Source of the DNA: Burkholderiales bacterium
Lineage (GTDB): Bacteria > Pseudomonadota > Gammaproteobacteria > Burkholderiales > Casimicrobiaceae
Assembly (NCBI GenBank): GCA_020845855.1
Contig: JADLEZ010000465.1
Location: forward strand, 1 to 34,778
Direction: 5' to 3'
DNA: 34,778 nucleotides
The notes below the pieces were generated by a model. The model worked only from the letters and a program-made list of their open reading frames with translations, was not told the DNA's origin and ran no database searches. Position numbers and translations under genes: made by a program. Below are positions 9,793-19,924 of the stretch, in pieces. Position 1 is the stretch's first letter; the number at the start of each line of letters is the position of its first letter.

Positions 9793-10359
9793 TTAGTGGG
9801 CCTTGGCGCTCGTCTTCGGCTTGGCGGCCTTGGCTTTGGGCTTGGCCGTCGAAGCCGCTGACGCGGCAGCAGCGTCGGTGGCGGTGGTGAACGCCACGCG
9901 CACCGCGTCGACCCGGAACGAGAGCTCGTCGAGCACTTCCTGCACGCGGTAATCGTAGGTATCGCCCGGCTCGCCGGGGCGCCAGCGCAGGTTGACCATG
10001 GAGTCGAGCCAGTACTGCTGGAGCTCGCGCAGGTTCTCCACCGCATCGCGCCACGGGGTCGCCTCGCGCAGCGCGGCCTGGTAGGGGCGCGTGATGTTGA
10101 TCTTCTGCTTGTCCACGCAGTATTCGCTCTTGGCCCCGTTCACGCCTTCCTGCGCCTTCGCGTACCCGAACTCGATGATCTCGATGCTTTTGACGTGCAT
10201 GCACATGCGGTACAGGTGCACCACCGCGTCCAAGTAGCAATCGAGGCCGGTATCGGACTGGTTGGGGCAGATGTACGCGCTACCCGGCTGGAACTTCTGC
10301 GCGGAGGCGGTGGGGATAAGGAGCGCGGCGAAGAGGACGACGGCGAGGTGGGCGAGCAT
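9793..10359 (-). CDS. uncharacterised exported protein with Lys/Ala/Pro-rich C-terminal tail
   Basis: Signal peptide MLAHLAVVLFAALLIPTASA; cysteines in the mature part; tail STAKPKAKAAKPKTSAKAH. Confidence 0.7.
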   Translation of the reverse strand: MLAHLAVVLFAALLIPTASAQKFQPGSAYICPNQSDTGLDCYLDAVVHLYRMCMHVKSIEIIEFGYAKAQEGVNGAKSEYCVDKQKINITRPYQAALREATPWRDAVENLRELQQYWLDSMVNLRWRPGEPGDTYDYRVQEVLDELSFRVDAVRVAFTTATDAAAASAASTAKPKAKAAKPKTSAKAH

Positions 10360-10518
10360 ACTCGATTCCGACGAATGACGAGAACCCGGATGCTACCGCG
10401 CCAGGCGTGGACCCGCAAAGTCGGCCATCGGTATTACATCGGCTGCACCGTTAGCGTGAAAGATGCGGTGCCCCGAAGTGTCTTTCATCTTCAGGGGTGG
10501 CGCCAGCCAGCATGATCG

Positions 10519-12555
10519 TTAGTTGGTGCTCGTGCCCGCGCAGCCCTTGACCGGCAGGGCGTCCGCCCGAATTTTCGCCGAGAACAGCTTGTTGACTTCG
10601 GCCGGGTTGGACAAGAGCGCGATGATCCAAATGTTGTAGCAGCCCTTCGTGTAGCGCTGCGCGACCCAGCGTTGCTTGTCGACGCGGGCGGTGTTGTAGG
10701 CATCGTAGTTCGCAGGCGCACTCGGCAAGCCGGAGAGGTTCGGCTCCAGCACGATCGGAAAGCGCAACGGCTTTCCGCTGGACTTCTTCGGGATCTTGCG
10801 CGGCAGCTTGTAGAACCCGCCAACGTAGACGTCGTCGTGCTTGAGCATCAGTGCCGGCGCGTTCGCGAAGGCTTCGTTCGCGGCCACGCCCGGACCCCAC
10901 AGGTCGACGGTCAGCACCGCGCGCTCGAACTGCAGGTCCGGCACCAGCCAGTTGGGCAGCTTGTCCATCGCGTACGGCGTTTCCTTCATGCTCGCGATTG
11001 CCTCTTTCATGAACTTCTGCGCCTGCGCCGAGAGTTCGTCTTCCGCGTAGTCGGCGATCACCCCCGGCACGCCGGCCTGCGACATCGCCTGCGCCGCGAG
11101 GTAGTCGAAGCCTCCGTCGACCATCTGGTCGAAATTCGGCAGCGACGGTGGCACGCCCATCGTGGCTAGCCCGACTTCGAGACCGGTCTCGAGCGCGGCC
11201 CGGCAGGTGCTGTCGCACAGGCCCGGCGCCATCGCGTTGATGCCGTCCGCCACGGCGCTCACCGCGTAGTCTTGGATGTCCTCCCATGCCGCCGATGCGG
11301 CGTTGACGAGCTTCGCCACCGCGTCGACGAGGCCGGTGACGATGGATCCGAAGGTGTCGGTGAACGACTCGAACCAGCCGTCGTCGTCGCCGCAGTTGTT
11401 GCAGACGCAGAAGCGCGCGCCGTCGGGCACGAACCAGGGGAAGACCCCGCCCTGATGCTGCACGACCTTCGTCGCCAGCAGTTCCCACGACGACCAGCCT
11501 GAGATCACGAACTGTGACGGAATGACGTGCCTTTGCGTCACCCGGTAGCACGTCTCACCGTCGTAGGGGTGCTTCCCGATCACCGGCAGCGAGTAGTAGA
11601 CCTTGTCCACTTCCAGGCGCGGCGACGGCGGCTGCGGCGATTCCAGTAGCGCCGCCAGCACCTTGGCCACGCGCACGCCGGCAGGCACGCCGGCGGTGTC
11701 GGGGTCGCAGATGGGGCCGTCGGCGTCGGTCGGCACCACGCGCAGGTACAGCGGCATGCCGGCTTCGAGCTTCGCGATGGTCGAGGAATCCACGCTGCTG
11801 CGACCGGCGACCGAGCGGCCGCCGTAGACCAGGTCGTGGAAGTCGACCGGCGCGGGCATCGTCCACACACCCGGAACGGCCGCAAAAGGCACACGCGCGA
11901 CGATCGCGCTGTCGTCTTCGGAGCACGGCCCGGCCCGGCTGCCGATTCGCGGGAACGGTACGCGCGAAATTTGCAGTTCGCCGCCCGTAGCACCCGGCAC
12001 GCTCGTGCGCCACCGCAGCTGCCGGGTGGCGATCGAGGGATCGGCGAAGTCGACGGCGTCAGCGCCTACCCAGGTTTCGCGATCGCGACCCACCGCAGCG
12101 CCGAGAATCTCGAGTTCGGAGAGCCCTGCGTAGCCGTCGAAGGCGAGGGGGAGGTCGCCGCCGATCACCAGCGGCTCGCGATCGACGTCCCATGCGAGGC
12201 GCGGGCAGCGAGTCTGACTCTGGCCGACGAGCTTCACGCCAATGCGATATGGCACGCCCGCGGCGAGTCCGGCAAACGCGAACGTGAACTGCCCTGCCGC
12301 CGCGGACGGCGCGCGAAGTGCCTGGGTCATGAGCGTTCGCGCGTAGGTCGCCCTGACCGTGGTGATCGGGCGTGCCCGCAGCAGCACATCGCTCGCGGCG
12401 ACGCTGCACCCGTGGATCGCGATCGTTCCGGTCAACACTCCGCTGGGGGGTGGCGCCTCACCGGTCGCGGGACCGGGATTGACGAGAAGGAATCCCGCGC
12501 CGAGGCACAGCGTTGCGAGCCTGCCGTGTATCGATAAGCGCCAGAGGCTTGGCAT
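10519..12555 (-). CDS. large uncharacterised exported protein
   Basis: 678-aa ORF with N-terminal hydrophobic segment LATLCLGAGFLLVNPGPATG; cysteine-containing motifs CVCNNCGDDD and CDSTCRAALE. Confidence 0.7.
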   Translation of the reverse strand: MPSLWRLSIHGRLATLCLGAGFLLVNPGPATGEAPPPSGVLTGTIAIHGCSVAASDVLLRARPITTVRATYARTLMTQALRAPSAAAGQFTFAFAGLAAGVPYRIGVKLVGQSQTRCPRLAWDVDREPLVIGGDLPLAFDGYAGLSELEILGAAVGRDRETWVGADAVDFADPSIATRQLRWRTSVPGATGGELQISRVPFPRIGSRAGPCSEDDSAIVARVPFAAVPGVWTMPAPVDFHDLVYGGRSVAGRSSVDSSTIAKLEAGMPLYLRVVPTDADGPICDPDTAGVPAGVRVAKVLAALLESPQPPSPRLEVDKVYYSLPVIGKHPYDGETCYRVTQRHVIPSQFVISGWSSWELLATKVVQHQGGVFPWFVPDGARFCVCNNCGDDDGWFESFTDTFGSIVTGLVDAVAKLVNAASAAWEDIQDYAVSAVADGINAMAPGLCDSTCRAALETGLEVGLATMGVPPSLPNFDQMVDGGFDYLAAQAMSQAGVPGVIADYAEDELSAQAQKFMKEAIASMKETPYAMDKLPNWLVPDLQFERAVLTVDLWGPGVAANEAFANAPALMLKHDDVYVGGFYKLPRKIPKKSSGKPLRFPIVLEPNLSGLPSAPANYDAYNTARVDKQRWVAQRYTKGCYNIWIIALLSNPAEVNKLFSAKIRADALPVKGCAGTSTN

Positions 12556-12659
12556 GCATGCTCCCGAGCGAGTCCGTTGGTCGCCGGCGGAACACTCCCG
12601 GACCTCAAAGACCGGCAGCCTATCGTAACCCTCAGCCCTGTAGGGAAATAGTCCGACCC

Positions 12660-12673
12660 TTGATGCAGGTCAA
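12660..12673. promoter_or_regulatory. candidate FNR/Anr/Dnr-type box upstream of the 678-aa exported protein
   Basis: TTGATGCAGGTCAA versus consensus TTGAT-N4-ATCAA (one mismatch), about 105 bp upstream of the start codon. Confidence 0.35.
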
Positions 12674-12735
12674 GACGTGCGTGCGGGTTGCTTTGACGAC
12701 CGGCTGCGCTCGCCCGGCTCGGTCACCAAACGACA

Positions 12736-12765
12736 GCGCCCGCGAAGCACGAGGCCTGCGGGCGC
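12736..12765 (-). terminator. hairpin downstream of the SDR gene
   Basis: GCGCCCGC (12736-12743) / GCGGGCGC (12758-12765), perfect 8-bp stem. Confidence 0.5.
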
Positions 12766-12783
12766 CGGCGTGCGAAGGCTTCG

Positions 12784-13524
12784 TCAGATAGTGACGCCGC
12801 CTGAGACCTCGATGACCGCGCCGTTGATGTAGGACGCCTCGTCGGAGGCGAGCCACGCGTAGGTGTTGGCGATTTCCTCCGGCTTGGCGAGCCGGCCCAT
12901 CGGCACCCGGTCCTCCATCATGCGGATGACCTTCTCCGGCATGGTGGCGAGAATGGGGGTTTCCACGAAGCCCGGGCAGATCGCGTTGGCGCGGATGCCC
13001 TTGCGCCCGAGCTCGCGTGCCCAGGTCTTGACCATCCCGATCACGCCGAACTTGGTGGCGGCGTAGTTGGTCTGTCCGAAGTTGCCGTAGATGCCGACGA
13101 TCGACGAGGCGTTGAGGATCACGCCCGAGTTCTGCGCCAGCATGATGTCGACCACGGCCTTGGTGCAGTTGTAGACACCCTTCAGGTTGACGTCGATGAC
13201 CCGGTCGAACTGGTCCTCGCTCATCTTCTTGAATTGCGCGTCCTGGACGATTCCGGCGTTGTTGACCAGGGTGTCGACCCGGCCCCACTTGGCCATCACG
13301 CCGTCGACCATCGCGGCGATGCTGCCCTTGTCGGTCACGTCGATCTGGAAGCCGACCGCTTCCCCGCCCGCGCACTCGACCAGCTCGACCGTCTGCGCGA
13401 CGGAATCGAGGTTGATGTCGCAGACCGCCACCTTGGCCCCTTCCTTGGCGAACTTGAGGGCGGTCGCGCGACCGATCCCCTGGCCAGCCCCGGTGATGAT
13501 GGAAACCTTGCCTGTCAGGCGCAT
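12784..13524 (-). CDS. short-chain dehydrogenase/reductase (3-oxoacyl-ACP / acetoacetyl-CoA reductase-like)
   Basis: TGAGQGIGRATALKFA, NNAG, YAATKFGVIG (YxxxK), INGAVIEVSGG. Start taken at MRLTGKVSIITGAGQG. Confidence 0.88.
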   Translation of the reverse strand: MRLTGKVSIITGAGQGIGRATALKFAKEGAKVAVCDINLDSVAQTVELVECAGGEAVGFQIDVTDKGSIAAMVDGVMAKWGRVDTLVNNAGIVQDAQFKKMSEDQFDRVIDVNLKGVYNCTKAVVDIMLAQNSGVILNASSIVGIYGNFGQTNYAATKFGVIGMVKTWARELGRKGIRANAICPGFVETPILATMPEKVIRMMEDRVPMGRLAKPEEIANTYAWLASDEASYINGAVIEVSGGVTI

Positions 13525-13594
13525 GTGAGCTTGTCCCCTTGGTGGTGCACGCGTAGCCCGTCTGGGGCTCGAAGACCGCGACACGTTGCATATG

Positions 13595-13623
13595 AATATA
13601 GCCGCCCTTGGTGCATTGCACAA
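13595..13623 (-). promoter_or_regulatory. predicted sigma70-like promoter of the SDR gene
   Basis: Minus strand TTGTGC (13623-13618), 17-bp spacer, TATATT (13600-13595), about 70 bp upstream of the start; AT-rich block further upstream. Confidence 0.45.
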
Positions 13624-13805
13624 GGTCAAGTTGTGATTGAAACCGGTTTTTGTCCCGGGGTGTTACATTATTGTTTACTATGACAAATCAATAACATAAG
13701 CTAGAGAACCGGCACCAGGGACACGCCCGCTGACAGCGGAATCAACCTTGCGTTGCAGGATCTTTGCTGCGCCTTCATGGTGCAGCGCTACCAAAGCGGG
13801 CCCAC

Positions 13806-15506
13806 CTACGGCGCGGGCCACCAGTGCTCGATGGCGAGCTCCAGCGCGAAGGTGCCCTGCCACTCGTTTACCGCCGGCCGATAGGCCGCGCGGACCCGCG
13901 GCGGCAGAGGGTCGGCGTGGCGGAACAGGATGGCCTCGAACCGTTCGCCGCCACGGCCGAGGGTGAGCCGGGTGTGGGCGCCGCCGACCACGCGGCTCGC
14001 GAGAACGTCGAAGGTGTCGTCGAAGGTCGGAGGCGGCATGCCCTGTCCCCAGACCCGCTCGCGCAGGCTGCGGGCGAGGTCGAGGTGGAGCTCGCCGGGC
14101 GCCAGCACGCCGTCGGTCTCGACCGTGCGGGCGAGGTCGGCCGGGGTCAGTTGCGCTTGCGCGACCTCTTCCAGGGCGTCGCGAAACGACGGCAGCTGGT
14201 CTTCCGGCAGCGACAGCCCCGCGGCGAAGGCGTGGCCGCCGAAGCGCAGGATGCTCCCCGGGCGGCGCTTGGCGACGAGGTCGAGCGCGTCGCGCAGATG
14301 GAAGCCCGCGATCGATCGCCCGGAGCCGCGCAGCTCGCCGTTCCCGGCGCGGGCGAAGACCACGGTGGGCCGGTGGAAGCGGTCCTTGAGCCGCGCCGCG
14401 ACGATGCCGACCACGCCCTGGTGCCATTCGGGGCGGTACAGGCACAGTGTGGACTGCTCCTCGGGGACGTCGACCGTTGCGAGCGCCAAGTCGGCCAGCG
14501 CCTCGTCCTGCATCGTGGCCTCGATCTCACGCCGCTCGCGGTTCAGCGTGTCGAGCGTACGCGCGAGCTCCGTTGCCTCGCCCGCCGAATCGGCGAGCAG
14601 GCAGCGGATGCCGATGGTCATGTCGGCGAGACGCCCCGCCGCGTTCAGGCGCGGTCCGGCGACGAAGCCCAGGTCGTACGCGGTCGCACGGTGCACGTCG
14701 CGTGCGGCCACCGCGAACAGCGCCTGCACCCCGGCGTGCGCCTTGCCCGCGCGCATGCGCGCGAGCCCCTGCTCGACCAGCACGCGATTGGTCTGGTCCA
14801 GGCGGACGACGTCGGCGACGGTTCCCAACGCAACGAGATCGAGCAGTGCCGCGAGATTCGGCGGCGCCCGCGCCGCGAATGCGCCGTCGTCGCGCAGCCG
14901 CGCGCGGGTGGCCGTGAGCACGTAGAACATCACGCCGACCCCCGCGAGATGCTTGCTGACGAACTCGCAGCCCGGCTGGTTCGGGTTGACGATGATCGCG
15001 GGCGCGGGCAGCGCGGGGCCGGGCACGTGATGGTCGGTGATCAGCACGTCGATGCCGCGCGCGCTCGCCGCGGCGACACCGTCCACGCTCGCGATGCCGT
15101 TGTCGACGGTGACGAGCAAGGCGGGCGCCCGCTGCGCGGCGAGCGCCACGATCTCGGGCGTCAGGCCGTAGCCGAACTCGAAGCGGTTGGGCACGATGAA
15201 GTCGACGTCGGCGCCGAGCGCGCGCAGGCCGCGCACGCCGACCGCGCACGCGGTGGCGCCGTCGGCGTCGTAGTCGGCGACGATCAGGATGCGCTCGCGC
15301 CGGGCGATGGCGCGCGCGAGGCGGTCCGCCGCTTCGCCGATGCCGCGCAGCCCGGCGAACGACGGCAGCGCCGCGAGCGAATGGTCGAGCTCGGCGGCGC
15401 TCGCGATGCCGCGCGCGGCGTAGACGCGCGCGAGCACCGGCGACAGCCCGGCGGCTTCGAGTGCCGGGGCTACCGGGTGCGTGGATCGGCGCACGAGTAT
15501 GGTCAC
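13806..15506 (-). CDS. recJ: single-stranded-DNA-specific exonuclease RecJ
   Basis: ILIVADYDADGATACAVGVRGL (DHH motif I), LITDHHVPG, VDNGI, FGGHAFAAGLSL; GTG start at 15506 overlapping the upstream gene. Confidence 0.93.
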   Translation of the reverse strand: MTILVRRSTHPVAPALEAAGLSPVLARVYAARGIASAAELDHSLAALPSFAGLRGIGEAADRLARAIARRERILIVADYDADGATACAVGVRGLRALGADVDFIVPNRFEFGYGLTPEIVALAAQRAPALLVTVDNGIASVDGVAAASARGIDVLITDHHVPGPALPAPAIIVNPNQPGCEFVSKHLAGVGVMFYVLTATRARLRDDGAFAARAPPNLAALLDLVALGTVADVVRLDQTNRVLVEQGLARMRAGKAHAGVQALFAVAARDVHRATAYDLGFVAGPRLNAAGRLADMTIGIRCLLADSAGEATELARTLDTLNRERREIEATMQDEALADLALATVDVPEEQSTLCLYRPEWHQGVVGIVAARLKDRFHRPTVVFARAGNGELRGSGRSIAGFHLRDALDLVAKRRPGSILRFGGHAFAAGLSLPEDQLPSFRDALEEVAQAQLTPADLARTVETDGVLAPGELHLDLARSLRERVWGQGMPPPTFDDTFDVLASRVVGGAHTRLTLGRGGERFEAILFRHADPLPPRVRAAYRPAVNEWQGTFALELAIEHWWPAP

Positions 15507-16444
15507 GGCAGCACCCTGGCCGGGCCCGCGATGCGCGCGCGCAGCCGCAAAAGCAGCGACGGCCTGACCGCGCGCCACTGCAAGGTACGGCCGTCGCCGT
15601 CGGCGATGACGATCAGCTCCGACAGCGTCCCGCGCGCGAGCGCCGACAGCGCAGGATCGAGCCAGCCGCGCGCGAACGTCGCGGGATCGCCAGCGGGCAG
15701 GACGACTACGGCATCGGCGGCGGCCGCCAGCGCCGCGAACGCCGCCGGCGCCGCTTGCGTCCCCACGATCCCGCGCGCGACGTCGCCGTGCGCACCTTGC
15801 GTCGCGTAGACCGCCGCCGCCGCGGACACGCTCGCGGCCGCGCCGCCTTCGGCGAGCCACAGCGCGGTGACGGGCACGCGACCCGCCGCTTCCCGCGTCG
15901 CGTTGACGGGATGCGCGTGCAGCAGCATCTGCATCTCCGACCACCAACGGCGCCACGCGACGGCGTGCGCCCCGCGCGGCAGGTGCGAGTGCAGCGCACC
16001 CTGCGCCAGGGCCAACGGCGTCGTTTCCACCGGGACGTGCGAGCGTGCGGTCACGAACCACGCGTCAGCGCGCGGCGCGTGGAAAGCAAGGCCGTCCTCC
16101 GCGAAGTGGTCGTTCAACGTGCGGACGATCGCGCACGCTTCCTCGAGCGTGAGGTCGGCGATGCGCCCGCCGAGCAGCACGTCGTCGCGGCCGGCGACGA
16201 GCGACACGGGATCCGCGCGCAGCACGTACGCTTCGCCCGGATCGAAGCCGGCGCCGCGCGCCGCGAGCGGCGCCACCGGCGTGTCGCGGGGCAATCCCGC
16301 GGCGGCGATCACCGCGGCGTCGAGTCCCTGCGGCAGCACCGCAGCGGTTCCTGCGTAGGCCGCAAGACGCGCGTACGCCGGCAGCGACGAGAGTACGGCA
16401 GCCGGCGCCGCGAGGAGCTGCGCAGCGGCAAGCGTGACGCGCAT
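15503..16444 (-). CDS. RpfE-type / cofactor-independent phosphoglycerate-mutase-like protein
   Basis: AYVLRADPVSLVAGRDDVLL, ARADAWFVTARSHVPVETTPLALAQG, WRRWWSEMQMLLHAHPVN; adjacent to recJ. Confidence 0.7.
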   Translation of the reverse strand: MRVTLAAAQLLAAPAAVLSSLPAYARLAAYAGTAAVLPQGLDAAVIAAAGLPRDTPVAPLAARGAGFDPGEAYVLRADPVSLVAGRDDVLLGGRIADLTLEEACAIVRTLNDHFAEDGLAFHAPRADAWFVTARSHVPVETTPLALAQGALHSHLPRGAHAVAWRRWWSEMQMLLHAHPVNATREAAGRVPVTALWLAEGGAAASVSAAAAVYATQGAHGDVARGIVGTQAAPAAFAALAAAADAVVVLPAGDPATFARGWLDPALSALARGTLSELIVIADGDGRTLQWRAVRPSLLLRLRARIAGPARVLP

Positions 16445-16532
16445 GGGGAAGGTGCTGCGAAAGATCGGTCGAGTCTAGCATGCGATAATCGCCGCCTTCG
16501 CGCGTTTCATCCAAGGCTACGAAAGCGCCTCC

Positions 16533-17780
16533 TTGTCGCCGTACGAACTCGCCGTAGGCCTGCGCTACACGCGCGCCCGCAAGGGATCCGGCCGCAACAC
16601 CTTCATCTCCTTCATCTCGCTGATCTCGATGGCGGGGGTGGCGCTGGGCGTGGCGGCGCTCATCGTCGTGCTGTCGGTCATGAACGGCTTCCAGCAGGAG
16701 TTGCGCAGCCGCATCCTGTCGGTGGCGTCGCACATCGAGGTGCGCGGCGCGCCGCAGCTCCTGGACTGGCCGCGGGTGGCGGCGATCGCGATGCAGGAGC
16801 CGCAGGTGAAGGCCGCGGCGCCGTACGTCCTGGGCCAGGCGCTGTTGACCGCCAACGGCGTGAACCGCGGCGCGATCGTTCGCGGTATCGACCCCGCGCG
16901 CGAGGACACGGTGGCCGACATCGGCCGCCACATGAGGGCAGGGTCGCTCGCCGACCTGAGGCCGGGCGAGTTCGGGATCGTGCTGGGCGGCGAGCTCGCG
17001 CGCAGCCTTGGCGTGATGCCGGGCGACTCGGTGGTCGCGATCACGCCGCAGGGCACGATCACGCCGGCGGGCACGCTGCCGCGCCTGAAGAGCTTCCGGG
17101 TCGTCGGCATGTTCGAGGTCGGCATGTACGAGTTCGACAGCGGCTTGGCCCTCGTCGACCTCGCCGACGCGCAGCGCCTGTACCGCCAGGACGGCGTCAC
17201 CGGCGTGCGGCTGAAGCTCGCCGACCTCTTCGCGGCGCCGTCGGTCGCGCGAGACCTGGCCCGCAAGCTGCCCGGCGAGGTCGAAGTGCGCGACTGGACG
17301 CAGAACCACGCCAACTTCTTCCGGGCAGTGCAGATCGAGAAGCGCGTCATGTTCATCATCCTGACGCTCATCGTCGCGGTGGCCGCGTTCAACATCGTGT
17401 CGGCGCAGGTGATGGTGGTCACCGACAAGCAGGCCGACATCGCGATCCTGCGCACGCTCGGCGCGTTCCCGTCGTCGATCATGACCATCTTCGTCGTGCA
17501 GGGCGCGCTGATCGGCATCATCGGCACTGCGCTGGGCGTGGTGGCCGGCATCCTGCTCGCGCAGAACATCGACGTCGTGGTGCCGTTCATCGAGCGCACG
17601 CTCAACGTGCAGTTCCTCGACAAGTCGGTCTACTACATCAGCGACCTGCCGTCGGACCTGCAGCGCGGCGACGTCGTCACCATCGCCGCGATCGCGCTTG
17701 CGCTGGCGCTCGCCGCGACCCTGTATCCCGCGTGGAAGGCCGCGCGCGTCAACCCGGCCGAAGCGCTGCGGTACGAATGA
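16533..17780 (+). CDS. lipoprotein-releasing ABC transporter permease (LolC/E family), copy 1
   Basis: [29 protein letters not shown]-type region ([34 protein letters not shown]), C-terminal [21 protein letters not shown] start. Confidence 0.9.
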   Translation: MSPYELAVGLRYTRARKGSGRNTFISFISLISMAGVALGVAALIVVLSVMNGFQQELRSRILSVASHIEVRGAPQLLDWPRVAAIAMQEPQVKAAAPYVLGQALLTANGVNRGAIVRGIDPAREDTVADIGRHMRAGSLADLRPGEFGIVLGGELARSLGVMPGDSVVAITPQGTITPAGTLPRLKSFRVVGMFEVGMYEFDSGLALVDLADAQRLYRQDGVTGVRLKLADLFAAPSVARDLARKLPGEVEVRDWTQNHANFFRAVQIEKRVMFIILTLIVAVAAFNIVSAQVMVVTDKQADIAILRTLGAFPSSIMTIFVVQGALIGIIGTALGVVAGILLAQNIDVVVPFIERTLNVQFLDKSVYYISDLPSDLQRGDVVTIAAIALALALAATLYPAWKAARVNPAEALRYE

Positions 17781-17893
17781 GCGAGGCGGCGAGCGAAGCG
17801 AGCAAGGCCCGCAGGGCGCGTCGCCGAGCGATTGAGGCGAGGCGAAGCGCTGCCGTTTCCCAGGCGCTGCCGGTCCAAGGAGCCGAGGAATGA
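17777..17893 (+). CDS. possible 38-aa basic small ORF bridging the two Lol permease genes (speculative)
   Basis: ATG at 17777 overlaps the upstream TGA (17778-17780); its TGA (17891-17893) overlaps the downstream ATG (17890). [38 protein letters not shown]. Confidence 0.25.
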   Translation: MSEAASEASKARRARRRAIEARRSAAVSQALPVQGAEE

Positions 17894-19135
17894 TGGCGAT
17901 CGCTTACGAGCTCGCGATCGGCGCGCGTTACACGCGCGTGCGCCGCGGTTCGCGGCGCAACGCGTTCATCTCGTTCATCGCGCTCTCCGCGATGGCGGGC
18001 ATCGCGCTCGGCGTCGCCGCGCTGATCGCGGTGCTGTCGGTGGTGAACGGCTTTTCCAAGGAGCTTCGCGAGCGGATCCTCGCGGTCGTGTCGCACGTCG
18101 AACTGCGCGGCATGCCGCAGCTCGCCGACTGGCGGCAGGTCGCGGCGGACGCCGCGCGGGAGCCGCACGTGAAGGCGGCCGCGCCGTACGTGGCGGGCCA
18201 GGCGATGCTCGCGGCCGGCGGGGTGAACCGCGCCGCGGCCGTTCGCGGCATCGATCCCGCGCGCGAGGAGGCGGTCGCCGACGTCGGGGGCCACATGCGC
18301 GAGGGGGCACTTGCGGACCTGCGCCCCGGCGAGTTCGGCATCGTGCTCGGCGCCGAGCTCGCGCGTGCGCTGCAATTGCGCATCGGCGACACCGTCGCGT
18401 TGATCGCGCCGGGCGGAAGCGGACGGGCTGCCGCGAGCCTGCCGCCGGTGCACGCTTTTCGCCTCGTGGGCACGTTCGAGCTCGGCATGTACGAGTTCGA
18501 CAACGGTCTCGCGCTCGTCAACCTCGCCGACGCGCAGCGGGTGTACGGCCTGTCCGGCGTCAGCGGTGTGCGCCTGCGCCTGGACGATGCGTTTGCCGCT
18601 CCGTTCGTCGCGCGCGACCTGTGGCGCAAGCTGCCGCCGCCGATCGAGATCCGCGACTGGACGCTGTCGCACTCGAACTATTTCCTGGCGGTGGCGGGCG
18701 CCAAGCGCATCATGTCGCTCATGCTCGTCCTGATCGTCGCGGTCGCCGCGTTCAACATCGTGTCGGCGCAAGTGATGATGGTCACCGACAAGCAGGCGGA
18801 CATCGCGGTCCTGCGCACACTCGGCGCGGCGCCGTCGTCGATCATGTCCATCTTCATCGTGCAGGGCGCGCTGATCGGCGCCATCGGCGTCGCCCTCGGC
18901 GTGCTGGGCGGGGTCGTGCTCGCCCTCAACATCGAGACCCTGGTGCCGCTGGTCGAGCGGATGTTCAACGTGCAGTTCCTCGACAAGTCGATCTACCACA
19001 TCGCCGAGCTGCCCTCGGACTTGCAGCGGGGCGACGTCGTAAGCGTCGCCGCGATCGCGCTGGCGCTGGCGCTGGTTGCGACCATCTATCCCGCGTGGAA
19101 GGCTTCGCGCGTCAATCCCGCCGAGGCTTTGCGCT

Positions 19136-19143
<8 letters not shown>
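17890..19143 (+). CDS. lipoprotein-releasing ABC transporter permease (LolC/E family), copy 2
   Basis: Clearly paralogous to 16533-17780: [72 protein letters not shown]. Confidence 0.9.
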
Positions 19144-19810
<667 letters not shown>

Positions 19811-19816
<6 letters not shown>

Positions 19817-19895
19817 TAGGGACGCAGTAATAGGGACGTACCCCATTACAAGGTCTGTCCCCTTTTCTGTAACAATTTGAAATGGGGTACGTCCC
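19811..19895. repeat. palindromic element with 14-bp direct repeat at the lolD stop codon
   Basis: cagtaatagggacg at 19811-19824 and 19825-19838; arms GGGACGTACCCCATT (19833-19847) / AATGGGGTACGTCCC (19881-19895). Confidence 0.9.
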
Positions 19896-19924
19896 CTTCG
19901 ACGGGCGCCTGAGCTAGGCGACAG

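Noticed and set aside
10440-10500. Nested short stems after the 678-aa gene (TGAAAGA/TCTTTCA with CCCC-GAAG stem)
   Set aside because: Short and imperfect; may be a weak terminator but not distinguishable from chance here.
13727-13739. Palindrome CCGCTG-A-CAGCGG between recJ and the SDR gene
   Set aside because: Only 6-bp arms in GC-rich DNA with no placement or conservation support.
13764-15809. 681-aa plus-strand ORF
   Set aside because: Antisense to recJ, which has clear DHH motifs; no recognisable motifs in the shadow ORF.
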